A stretch of 41,376 bases of DNA from Prevotella sp. (GTDB taxonomy: Bacteria > Bacteroidota > Bacteroidia > Bacteroidales > Bacteroidaceae): NCBI GenBank assembly GCA_022773395.1, contig JALFBL010000085.1:1-41376 (forward strand). Reading direction: 5' to 3'. Both the position numbers and the translations under genes were made by a program. Under the pieces are notes generated by a model. It searched no databases. It had not been told where the DNA came from and was given only the letters and a program-made list of their open reading frames with translations. This document shows, piece by piece, positions 10,066-17,921 of this stretch (position 1 is its first letter; each line of letters starts with the position of its first letter).

Positions 10066-10227
10066 ATTCAGAAACTATCAATGACAGTAAGCTTCAAACG
10101 GAACCAAAGTGCTACCATTAATAAACAAGGAAGATTAAAGTCGACAATAATCTCACAGACCAGACTGTATAAAAGGGACGATAGCCGAAAAGTTTATAGA
10201 GTAGGCGTAACATTAAACTCAATTAAA

Positions 10228-10407
10228 ATGAACATTCAAGAATTAGAAAAGATCAATTCTGCTATCCTTAGTGAAGAAGAAATGATCAATGTATTGGGAG
10301 GGGAAAATTTTGATAACTCCGAAATCACCAAACCTGAAACTGATTCATATTCAGACAAGTGCAACAAATGTGACAAGTGCGATAAATGCACTTGGTTTTG
10401 TGGGTAA
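10228..10407 (+). CDS. RiPP precursor A: GG-leader peptide with ([D/N]-K-C)x4 core
   Basis: A 59-aa peptide. The leader (MNIQELEKIN..., with LSEEEMINVLGG) ends in Gly-Gly at residues 24-25, the cleavage signal of C39-peptidase exporters. The core after GG has an acidic/polar spacer. Residues 43-54 are then D-K-C, N-K-C, D-K-C, D-K-C, followed by T-W-F-C-G at the end. The five cysteines are C45, C48, C51, C54 and C58, the first four in strict three-residue periodicity. Short leader, GG site and an adjacent radical SAM/SPASM enzyme are as in the Bacteroidales GG-type rSAM peptide systems. The longer frame from 10081 is rejected: the leader pattern begins at 10228, and the sequence before it is not leader-like. 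The expected product is a thioether- or carbon-crosslinked, or thiol-rich, secreted peptide; the exact chemistry is unknown. Confidence 0.85.
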   Translation: MNIQELEKINSAILSEEEMINVLGGENFDNSEITKPETDSYSDKCNKCDKCDKCTWFCG

Positions 10408-10457
10408 GGTGTATATGGATGTAAAGAATCCATATAGAAAATACTGATTTTATAATT

Positions 10458-10492
10458 GTTGTGCACGAATCTTTCATTGATTCGTGCACAAC
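10458..10492 (+). terminator. Attenuator-like hairpin between precursor A and maturase A
   Basis: A perfect 14-bp inverted repeat, GTTGTGCACGAATC / GATTCGTGCACAAC, around a 7-nt loop. It lies 50 bp after the precursor stop and ends 17 bp before the maturase ATG. The downstream tract is TTAATCCTTTTC, not a clean U-run. Partial termination here, or protection of the upstream mRNA end, would give more precursor than enzyme. It also argues against the in-frame TTG at 10456 as a start, since that codon would lie at the base of the stem. Confidence 0.7.
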
Positions 10493-10509
10493 TTAATCCT
10501 TTTCAAAAA

Positions 10510-11811
10510 ATGAGAGCCAATAAATATTTATATACCGTTCAGTTAGATTCGTATAGCTCAGTTATATTCAACGGAGTAAACAAGAAATTTATAAAAGTAG
10601 ATAAAGATAAAATTGATTCTTTTCTCCAAATCTTACAGGCTCCAGATGCTTTCGTGAATTCTCACCAATCAATCATAGAGTATTTTAAAACTTTAGAGTT
10701 TATCGTGGACAACGATAGTGATGAACGGGCTGTGCTGAAAGATATTCGGAACCGATTTATTCGCTCAAAAGAATATAAAACAACGATAGTTCCTACATAC
10801 GAATGTAATTATAATTGCTGGTATTGCATTCAGAAACATGAGCCAGTTAAAATTGACAACGAGAATATTCGGTTAATTATTAAGCATATAAAAAAGTACA
10901 TAATAGAGAATAATATAGATTTCTATGTGTTGTCATGGTTTGGGGGAGAACCATTAACTCAGCCTAAAATTATCGATTGGGTTTCGTCTGAACTGTTTTC
11001 TTTTTGCAGTGCTAATGGTGTGGATTATAGTGCTGGAATAACAACAAATGGAGCATTGCTGAATGATGAAAATATAAAAATGCTTGCACGAAACAAAGTT
11101 CATTATTATCAAATAGCTATAGACGGTGATGAGAAAGTTCACAATCTCAATAAACATGACAGCCATAGTGACAATTCGTTTGCGTTGATATTGAGCAATA
11201 TAGTTGAGTTGTTAAAGCTGAATCAGAAAGCGGAAGTTGTATTGAGACTGAACTATACTTTAGTAACGCTAAAAAGTAACAATCTATTAAATGATATTTG
11301 CAAATATATCCCCATTGAAGACCGATGCCGTATAAAAGTTGATTTGCAGAAAGTTTGGCAAATCAAAGAAGAAAAAGTTAAAATTGGTGAATTAAGAGCC
11401 CTACAAGAGAAACTTGTAGATGCTGGCTTTGAACTGTGTACAGAGCATGTGTTCTCCATGTGCTATGTTGAAAAAGAACACTATAATATGTTTTTTTATA
11501 ATGGTGGGGTTGAAAAATGCGATAAACGTCCAATAGACAAACTAAGGGGATATATTAACAATAATGGAGATATTGTATGGAAAGAAAAACCAATATTTCA
11601 AGAGTACGATTTATTTGATAAAAACTGCATCTGCAGCGATTGTCTTTATTATCCTCTTTGTTATTGTGGCTGTCCCATCGTTAGAGAAGATAGGATAAAC
11701 GAAAATAATAAGGTAACTTGTGGACATTGCAGCGACTACTCTATTTTTGAAAATAGGATTCAAGACTATTGTTGGCGTGTACTCAATAATAATAAAATTC
11801 CCAAAGAATAA
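10510..11811 (+). CDS. Radical SAM/SPASM peptide maturase A
   Basis: 433 aa from the ATG at 10510. The radical SAM motif CxxxCxxC is at C99, C103 and C106 (YECNYNCWYC), followed by WFGGEP at 143-148, the SAM-binding GGE motif. The N-terminal ~90 residues are a variable region likely to hold the peptide-recognition domain. The C-terminal third is a cysteine-rich SPASM-type domain for auxiliary iron-sulfur clusters (C318, C337, then CICSDC, YPLCYCGCP, CGHC, last C421). This arrangement is that of peptide-modifying radical SAM enzymes that form thioether or other crosslinks. The adjacent precursor A is the obvious substrate. The frame could begin at TTG 10456, but that lies in the hairpin. The stop is 8 bp before the next gene, so it is co-transcribed with barrel A. 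Confidence 0.9.
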   Translation: MRANKYLYTVQLDSYSSVIFNGVNKKFIKVDKDKIDSFLQILQAPDAFVNSHQSIIEYFKTLEFIVDNDSDERAVLKDIRNRFIRSKEYKTTIVPTYECNYNCWYCIQKHEPVKIDNENIRLIIKHIKKYIIENNIDFYVLSWFGGEPLTQPKIIDWVSSELFSFCSANGVDYSAGITTNGALLNDENIKMLARNKVHYYQIAIDGDEKVHNLNKHDSHSDNSFALILSNIVELLKLNQKAEVVLRLNYTLVTLKSNNLLNDICKYIPIEDRCRIKVDLQKVWQIKEEKVKIGELRALQEKLVDAGFELCTEHVFSMCYVEKEHYNMFFYNGGVEKCDKRPIDKLRGYINNNGDIVWKEKPIFQEYDLFDKNCICSDCLYYPLCYCGCPIVREDRINENNKVTCGHCSDYSIFENRIQDYCWRVLNNNKIPKE

Positions 11812-11819
11812 TAAGCGGT

Positions 11820-14069
11820 ATGAAAAGGTTACTATTTATAATAATTGCCTTGCAATTTCCAATAGTACTTATTGCTCAAGTTATCTCAGGGCGAGTTCGT
11901 AATGCGGAAGGAGAACCTATCTCTTATGCTAATGTAGCGTTGTGTCAGAAGTCTGATAGTACGCTTCTCTTTGGTGTGGCTACAAATCACGATGGATGCT
12001 TTGAAATAAAAGTAGAAGATGCAGAAAACAGCTTTTTACGAGTATCTTGTGTTGGGTTTCAAGTTCAGAATGTAGAGATAAAAAAAGTTCCCATAGAAAT
12101 TATATTGATTCCATTGACATTAGACGAAGTGATAGTTACGGCGGATTTGGTTAAAAAGGATGCTTCATCAGAGGTGTATTATATAACCGACTCTCTGAGA
12201 AATGCCTGCGTAAATTCATTGCAGCTATTGGATAAACTACAAGGAGTTAAGATAAACTGGATGACTGAAGCAATTAAGATAGGAGAATATCAAGATGTGC
12301 CTATTATGCTCGAAGGCAGAGATGTGGGTTTGGAGTATATTCGCAATCTCAACCCTAAGCGTATTCGAAAAATTGAGATTCTTAGATATCCTAAGGGAAA
12401 ATACGGTGACGCTCCTATTGTAATGAATGTCATTTTAAGTAACACTTATATCGGGTTTGATATAGGTGCCCATACTAAAGGAATGCTGGCTTTAAGGAAG
12501 AAGCATTCTTATAACGCAGATGAAGGTTTAACCTATACCTATGCTACAAAGAAATGGAATATGTATGGGGATGTGGGAGTGAAGAATAAGCTACAGTATG
12601 AAGCGGTGTCTTACGAACAGACCTATAAGGATATTAGAGAAAATACAGCAATGGAAGATTATAACAAACCTAACGGGAGTAATAGCTTGACTAATTTGAA
12701 TTTCAGTGTGGGTGCAGATTATAAGATCAATCCACAGCATGTTCTTTCATTACAGACTTGGATAAATGCTAATAAAGGAAAAGATAAGGAAACATACAAT
12801 GATATTACTCAAAGCTTTTTATCCAATTATATTGGTAAGTATCATGCTTCTAATATTACAACTGGAGTTTATTATAGAGGCTCTATCAACAATAAGCTGT
12901 TTCTATCTGGTGATGTTACTTATAACTACTATAATGTAGATGAAAATAAGCAATATTCTTTGTTAACGGATATAACGCATCAACAATACGAAGGAAAGAA
13001 GAACTACTGGCGGACCAATGCTGATGCCAGATATGTATGGAATGATAGGCTGAGCAGTACCATTGGCTATACTTTTACAAATAAGAATTATACCAATTAT
13101 GACCGGCCAAGCAATGCAAGACTCTTTTCATATAGAGAAAGTCGGCATGATGCCTATTTTAGTGTAAATGTTGATCTCACAAAGAATTTCAACTTTGTTG
13201 TAGGAAGTAATTTCTTATATGTTGATGAAAAAAATGATGTCCTTTCGGACGGAAATTTTTCATGGATACCATTAGTTAAAACATTTTGGCGACCGTTTAA
13301 ACTTCTGTCTATATATGCGAATTATTATTGTGATGTGCAACATCCCAATCTCGACCAACTGTCGGTAGTAACTTATCAGCGCAATGCCTTTCTTTGGCAT
13401 AAGGGCAATCCTGAGTTGAAAGCGAAAATTATGCACTATATGCAGTATAGAGTCGATTTGAAGAATATTATTCAGCTTACCTATCTGTATAAACATTCCT
13501 CACGTGAAATCACGCCTTGGTACTATATCAATGGAGATAGAGTAATAGAAACTCTAATAAATGGTGATTATGTTCATCAGTATATTGGTCTTAATGGCAA
13601 TTACACACTTCCTCACAATATAGAAATCAATTTTACTGCTAATTATCAGTGGTATAAGAGACGTGCGGAGGAACAAACTTCGTGGCGTGACGGTCACACA
13701 TGGTATCTGGATATATCAGCTACATGGCAAGCTCATAAACGATTAGCTTTTATTTCCGGATACTTTCTTCGGTATGATAAAGAACCATTATTACAGGGCG
13801 AAAGATATGGGCAGAGTGAGCAATTGATATTGGGTGTCCAAACCTCTCTGCTTAAAAACAAGCTCTCAATGATGTTAGCTATGGCAATTCCGACAAGTGC
13901 AATTCCCAAGCGTACTTACAACAAAATTATTATTCCTGATTATCAATATACTACATGGAATAACGATAAGGTGAATAATGCCATTGTTCAGCTTAGCCTT
14001 CGGTATAATATTGGTAAAGGTAAGGCTTCCAAATGGCAAAATACAAATAATAGCGAAATAGAAAAATAG
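11820..14069 (+). CDS. Outer-membrane beta-barrel A with carboxypeptidase-regulatory-like and plug-like domains
   Basis: 749 aa with a signal peptide (MKRLLFIIIALQFPIVLIAQ). Residues ~20-100 form a carboxypeptidase-D regulatory-like domain (VISGRVRNAEGEPISYANV, then FGVATNHDGCFEI). A TonB-box-like LDEVIVTADLV and a plug-like segment with a GRDVGLEYIRNLNPKRI stretch follow. The rest is a long series of aromatic, alternating strands typical of the OMP_b-brl_3 branch of TonB-dependent receptors. It sits between maturase A and the exporter with 8- and 24-bp gaps, so it belongs to the RiPP operon. It may carry the peptide across the outer membrane, take it up, or act as a self-protection receptor; the sequence does not decide. 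A general nutrient receptor is unlikely because no SusD partner is present. Confidence 0.85.
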   Translation: MKRLLFIIIALQFPIVLIAQVISGRVRNAEGEPISYANVALCQKSDSTLLFGVATNHDGCFEIKVEDAENSFLRVSCVGFQVQNVEIKKVPIEIILIPLTLDEVIVTADLVKKDASSEVYYITDSLRNACVNSLQLLDKLQGVKINWMTEAIKIGEYQDVPIMLEGRDVGLEYIRNLNPKRIRKIEILRYPKGKYGDAPIVMNVILSNTYIGFDIGAHTKGMLALRKKHSYNADEGLTYTYATKKWNMYGDVGVKNKLQYEAVSYEQTYKDIRENTAMEDYNKPNGSNSLTNLNFSVGADYKINPQHVLSLQTWINANKGKDKETYNDITQSFLSNYIGKYHASNITTGVYYRGSINNKLFLSGDVTYNYYNVDENKQYSLLTDITHQQYEGKKNYWRTNADARYVWNDRLSSTIGYTFTNKNYTNYDRPSNARLFSYRESRHDAYFSVNVDLTKNFNFVVGSNFLYVDEKNDVLSDGNFSWIPLVKTFWRPFKLLSIYANYYCDVQHPNLDQLSVVTYQRNAFLWHKGNPELKAKIMHYMQYRVDLKNIIQLTYLYKHSSREITPWYYINGDRVIETLINGDYVHQYIGLNGNYTLPHNIEINFTANYQWYKRRAEEQTSWRDGHTWYLDISATWQAHKRLAFISGYFLRYDKEPLLQGERYGQSEQLILGVQTSLLKNKLSMMLAMAIPTSAIPKRTYNKIIIPDYQYTTWNNDKVNNAIVQLSLRYNIGKGKASKWQNTNNSEIEK

Positions 14070-14093
14070 ATTTAGTCAAACAGATAAATTCAA

Positions 14094-16277
14094 ATGAAAT
14101 TCGTAAGACAACGTGACAGTATGCAATGTGGTGCTTCCTGTTTAAAAATGATTTGCGATGAGTACAAAGGATCTTATTCATATGAAGAATTATCAGAACT
14201 GTGTTCTGTTACTTCTGAAGGTGTATCAATGCTTGGTATTTATCAGGTCGCTAAACAAATTGGATTCATTCCTGAATGCCATAGAATTTCATCGAAGCAA
14301 TTGGTCGATAGTTTATTGCCATGTATTCTACATTGGAATCAAAAACATTTCGTTGTTTTATATAAGCATGATAAAAAAGGAGAATTTTATATTGCTGATC
14401 CTAGCAAGGGGCTGGTCAAATATCAAAAGGAGGAATTTGAAAAGCATTGGCTGTCAACAGAAATTGATGGAGAGAGCAATGGCCTTGCCATGTTTCTAAA
14501 GCCTACCGACTCGTTTTATAACAAAAAAACAGAGACAAAGACTGTAGAGAGGCGCTCTTTCAGATTTTTGTTATCCTATATATTGCAATACAAAAAATAT
14601 TTTTTTATAATTTTTCTTGGTTTTTTGTTGAGTTGTATACTCCAACTAATTATGCCATTTTTAACCCAGTCAATTGTTGATATTGGTATAAGTCATAAAG
14701 ATATCGGATTTATATGGTTAATACTTTTAGGAGAATTTACAATTGTCTTGGGAAGAACAGCTACAGATTTTATTCGAAGATGGTTTTTACTGCATATATC
14801 TATGCGTATAAACATCTCATTGGTGAGTGACTTTTTTATTAAATTATTAAAATTGCCAATGTCTTTCTTTGATACAAAATTGCTTGGTGACTTATTACAA
14901 CGAATAGGAGATCACTCCAGAGTGCAGTCTTTTCTTACAAATCAGGTATTGAGCATAATGTTCTCCATGCTCAGTTTTTTAGTTTTTGGAATTGTTCTGT
15001 TTATATATGATAAAGTAATATTTGGAGTGTTTCTATTAGGAAGCACTATATATGGACTGTGGATAGCCTTATTCCTATCAAGAAGGAAAATAATTGATTA
15101 TGAATTGTTTGAACAACAGTCTATTAATCAAAATAAAACTTATCAATTTATTACGACTATACAGGAAATAAAGTTACAAGACTGCGAACAACGAAGACGT
15201 TGGGAATGGGAGGATACACAAGCTGATTTATTTGCTGTACAAATGAAATCGTTAAAACTTCAACAAATTCAAGAAGCAGGTAACATATTTATCAACGAGT
15301 TGAAAAATGTCCTTATCACCGTATTGGCTGCAACAGCAGTTATTGATGGACATATTACATTGGGATCAATGCTTGCCATTCAGTACATAGTGGGGCAACT
15401 GAATTCTCCGATTGAACAGTTGATGAACTTTGTCTACTCTTTGCAGGATGTGAAGATTTCATTGGAACGTATCAATGAAATTCATCAATCAAGAAATGAA
15501 GAGAGCAAAAACAATCAGATAAAGAAATTTGTTGGAGCAAAAGCAATTCGGATTAATAAGGTAAACTTCAAGTATAATCCTCACGCCCTAAAAAAGACTT
15601 TGGATAATATCACGTTTGAGATACAGGAGGGTAAGGTTACGGCTATTGTCGGAGCAAGCGGTAGCGGAAAGACTACGCTTATTAAGTTAATGTTAGGTTT
15701 TTATCCAGTATCGGAAGGGACTATAATGATTTCCGACAAGAACATTAATGAGTATAATCTGAAATGGTGGCGTAGGCAGTGCGGAGTGGTGATGCAAGAT
15801 GGTGTGATATTCTCCGAATCCATAGCCCGCAATATCGCTGTTGATGACGGCGATATAGATGTGGAGCGGCTTGAACAGGCGGCAAAAATCGCCAATATTC
15901 ACGACTATGTGATGGGGCTTCCGCTAAAGTACAACACCATTATCGGGCGTGACGGAGTAGGACTAAGTCAAGGACAAAAGCAGCGCATTCTCATAGCTCG
16001 TGCTGTGTATAAGAATCCGGATTTCATCTTCTTGGATGAAGCAACAAATGCTCTTGATGCCAAAAACGAAAGAGCAATAGTTGAGAATCTTAACGAGTTT
16101 TACAAAGGCCGTACAGTGGTTGTGGTAGCGCATCGACTATCCACAGTCAAAAACGCTGACCAAATTATAGTTGTCGATGGAGGAAAGATAGTTGAAACCG
16201 GTAACCATGTTTCTCTTATAGAAAAGAGAGGCGCATACTATAATCTTGTCAAGAATCAACTTGAGTTAGGCAGTTAA
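14094..16277 (+). CDS. C39-peptidase ABC exporter (PCAT), shared transporter of both precursors
   Basis: 727 aa with the three domains of bacteriocin/RiPP exporters. The N-terminal C39 peptidase has catalytic Cys12 (QRDSMQCGASCL), His85 (QKHFVVLY) and Asp102 (ADPSKG). A six-helix membrane domain spans roughly residues 160-450. The ATPase domain has Walker A GASGSGKTT near residue 519, ABC signature LSQGQKQR near 623 and Walker B FIFLDEATNALD near 643, followed by the H-loop VVAHRLST. All key residues are present, so it should be active. It removes the leader after Gly-Gly and exports the core through the inner membrane. As the only exporter in the window, with a precursor/maturase pair on either side, it most likely serves both. 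Such exporters normally need a membrane-fusion protein and an outer-membrane channel; only a stub of the former is seen. Confidence 0.95.
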   Translation: MKFVRQRDSMQCGASCLKMICDEYKGSYSYEELSELCSVTSEGVSMLGIYQVAKQIGFIPECHRISSKQLVDSLLPCILHWNQKHFVVLYKHDKKGEFYIADPSKGLVKYQKEEFEKHWLSTEIDGESNGLAMFLKPTDSFYNKKTETKTVERRSFRFLLSYILQYKKYFFIIFLGFLLSCILQLIMPFLTQSIVDIGISHKDIGFIWLILLGEFTIVLGRTATDFIRRWFLLHISMRINISLVSDFFIKLLKLPMSFFDTKLLGDLLQRIGDHSRVQSFLTNQVLSIMFSMLSFLVFGIVLFIYDKVIFGVFLLGSTIYGLWIALFLSRRKIIDYELFEQQSINQNKTYQFITTIQEIKLQDCEQRRRWEWEDTQADLFAVQMKSLKLQQIQEAGNIFINELKNVLITVLAATAVIDGHITLGSMLAIQYIVGQLNSPIEQLMNFVYSLQDVKISLERINEIHQSRNEESKNNQIKKFVGAKAIRINKVNFKYNPHALKKTLDNITFEIQEGKVTAIVGASGSGKTTLIKLMLGFYPVSEGTIMISDKNINEYNLKWWRRQCGVVMQDGVIFSESIARNIAVDDGDIDVERLEQAAKIANIHDYVMGLPLKYNTIIGRDGVGLSQGQKQRILIARAVYKNPDFIFLDEATNALDAKNERAIVENLNEFYKGRTVVVVAHRLSTVKNADQIIVVDGGKIVETGNHVSLIEKRGAYYNLVKNQLELGS

Positions 16278-16352
16278 TCAAAATAGCCAACTGGTGATAA
16301 ACATCATTGGCCGATAGTAAACATAATTATCAACAATTAAAAACAGGAAAGA

Positions 16353-16571
16353 ATGAAAAAAAATCTTTTCACGTTTGTAGAACGTAATGATTCCAACAAA
16401 CAGTTTGAGAATCATTTGAGTGCCTCTGTAATGGCGCAAATCTTTGGAGGTGGCAATCATGCAAATGCTGTCACCAAGTTTGAGGACAAAGCGCAATATT
16501 GCAATCCGTGGTCGGACTGTGATGCGTGGAACTGTGCACCTGATTGCCAATGTAAAAATAACCTGGCATAA
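16353..16571 (+). CDS. RiPP precursor B: GG-leader peptide with Cys/Trp/Asn/Asp-rich core
   Basis: A 72-aa peptide. The leader (MKKNLFTFVERNDSNKQFEN...) ends SVMAQIFGG with Gly-Gly at residues 32-33 and one more Gly after it, fitting C39 cleavage. The C-terminal part (YCNPWSDCDAWNC, then APDCQC and KNNLA) has five cysteines: C50, C56, C61, C65 and C67. Four of the five are preceded by Asp, Asn or Gln, and there are two tryptophans. The leader is unlike that of precursor A except for the GG end, and the core lacks A's three-residue periodicity, so each maturase probably has its own substrate. A purine-rich GGAAAG lies just before the ATG. It starts 75 bp after the exporter stop. Confidence 0.8.
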   Translation: MKKNLFTFVERNDSNKQFENHLSASVMAQIFGGGNHANAVTKFEDKAQYCNPWSDCDAWNCAPDCQCKNNLA

Positions 16572-16579
16572 CTAACAAT

Positions 16580-16613
16580 GGGGAGGGGGCGGTTCTCTCT
16601 AAGTCCCCTCTCC
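16580..16613 (+). terminator. Attenuator-like hairpin between precursor B and maturase B
   Basis: GGGGAGGGG (16580-16588) pairs with CCCCTCTCC (16605-16613) with one G·U pair; the next two positions also pair, giving about 11 bp around a 12-nt loop, followed by TTAAAAT. It starts 8 bp after the precursor stop and ends 15 bp before the maturase ATG. Placement is the same as the hairpin after precursor A although the sequences differ. The ATG at 16578 lies in this stem and is therefore a poor start for maturase B. Confidence 0.65.
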
Positions 16614-16628
16614 TTAAAATATGATTCT

Positions 16629-17921
16629 ATGTATTGGTCAAAATATAATATGGTGTTAGAATCTCCATACGGAAGGTTCATTTATAACACCTATACGAAT
16701 AACCTGATGGAAATGGACGCATCACTTATATCTTGTATAGACAAAATAAAGGATGGCGATTTTTCAGATTTGTCAGATGATGAAATATTGGTGCTTACAA
16801 AGAATATGATATTAGTTGATGATGATACTAATATTTATCGTTCTATTAAATTGCAACGCTTAATCTCCCGGTTAGATACCAACTATCTAACATTAACTAT
16901 AGCACCGACTACGGCATGCAATTTCAATTGCGTATATTGCTATGAATCGGGTATTGCACCGTTGTCTGCAAAAGCTCAATTCAACTTGCTCGAAGATACA
17001 ATATCATTTGTTAAATTGTTCAAGAACACAAAGTATTTACGCGTTACATGGTATGGCGGGGAGCCGTTGCTTCAATTTGAGTATATTGAAAGATTGTCAC
17101 ACAGACTTATGGAAATGTTTGACAACTATAATGCCCACATGATAACAAACGCCTATCTATTAGATGAAGCAAAATCTCAGAAATTGAAAGAGTTGAAAAT
17201 CTCTGCCATTCAGGTAACGATTGACGGTTTGGAGGAAGTCCACAATAGACGCAGACCTCATAAACAGAACAATGACAGTTTCCAAAGAATTGTGCACAAT
17301 CTTGACGATTTGTTTTCTATATATCCTGAGATTTCTATAGGATTTAGAGTTAATGTTGATAAGTCGAATCAATCGGAATATCCTCGTATATACAGTTATC
17401 TCAAGGAGAGATACGGCAAATACAACATTAATATCCATCCAGGATATGTTACAGATGATTTTTCTGCAGAACCAAATAGTTGTTGTTTTGAAGCAGACGA
17501 AGTCAATAAGTTTGTTTTAGAGCAATATGACAATCATAATATTCCTATTTCATTATATCCACATTCTTTGTTTGGAGAATGTAGTGCGCGTCATATTACC
17601 AGTTTTGTCATTGGCCCAGAAGGAGAACTTTATAAATGTTGGAACGATATTGGTATCAAGGGAAAAACAATAGGAACAGTTAAAGAAATATCGTTGTCTC
17701 ATGAACTGTTATTGAAATATCTATTGGAAAACGACCCTTTGTCAGACGGTGATTGTGAGAACTGTTCCTGTTTCCCTATATGTGAAGGAGGTTGTCCATA
17801 TAAAAGAATATACCAAAAAGATGGCCAAGAAAGTTTTTGCAAAGCAAAAAGAAAAGGTATTATTAACAAGCTCAAAAGACATATTGATTTTAAGTATAAA
17901 AATAACAAAACAATTCAATAG
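16629..17921 (+). CDS. Radical SAM/SPASM peptide maturase B
   Basis: 430 aa from the ATG at 16629. The radical SAM cluster motif is at C97, C101 and C104 (TACNFNCVYCYE), with WYGGEP at 141-146. The C-terminal SPASM region contains CFEADE, FGEC, YKCW, CENCSCFPICEGGCP and a final FC, and ends in a basic tail. Overall layout matches maturase A, but the sequences have diverged strongly, as expected for different substrates. Precursor B, directly upstream, is the likely target. An in-frame ATG at 16578 would add 17 residues but is inside the hairpin. The TAG stop at 17919-17921 is followed immediately by the ATG of barrel B, so the two are translationally adjacent. Confidence 0.9.
   Translation: MYWSKYNMVLESPYGRFIYNTYTNNLMEMDASLISCIDKIKDGDFSDLSDDEILVLTKNMILVDDDTNIYRSIKLQRLISRLDTNYLTLTIAPTTACNFNCVYCYESGIAPLSAKAQFNLLEDTISFVKLFKNTKYLRVTWYGGEPLLQFEYIERLSHRLMEMFDNYNAHMITNAYLLDEAKSQKLKELKISAIQVTIDGLEEVHNRRRPHKQNNDSFQRIVHNLDDLFSIYPEISIGFRVNVDKSNQSEYPRIYSYLKERYGKYNINIHPGYVTDDFSAEPNSCCFEADEVNKFVLEQYDNHNIPISLYPHSLFGECSARHITSFVIGPEGELYKCWNDIGIKGKTIGTVKEISLSHELLLKYLLENDPLSDGDCENCSCFPICEGGCPYKRIYQKDGQESFCKAKRKGIINKLKRHIDFKYKNNKTIQ

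Noticed and set aside
10081..10407. 108-aa frame as the precursor A gene
   Set aside because: The first 49 residues are basic and not leader-like; the ATG at 10228 gives a typical 25-residue GG leader.
10456..10509. TTG start for maturase A
   Set aside because: It lies at the base of the 14-bp hairpin and codes a non-conserved extension; ATG 10510 follows the hairpin.
16284..16312. Hairpin between the exporter and precursor B
   Set aside because: Only a short interrupted pairing (CCAA..TGAT / ATCATTGG); too weak to call a terminator.
16578..16628. ATG start for maturase B
   Set aside because: The codon and the next ones are inside the GC-rich hairpin; ATG 16629 follows it and starts with sequence like other maturases.
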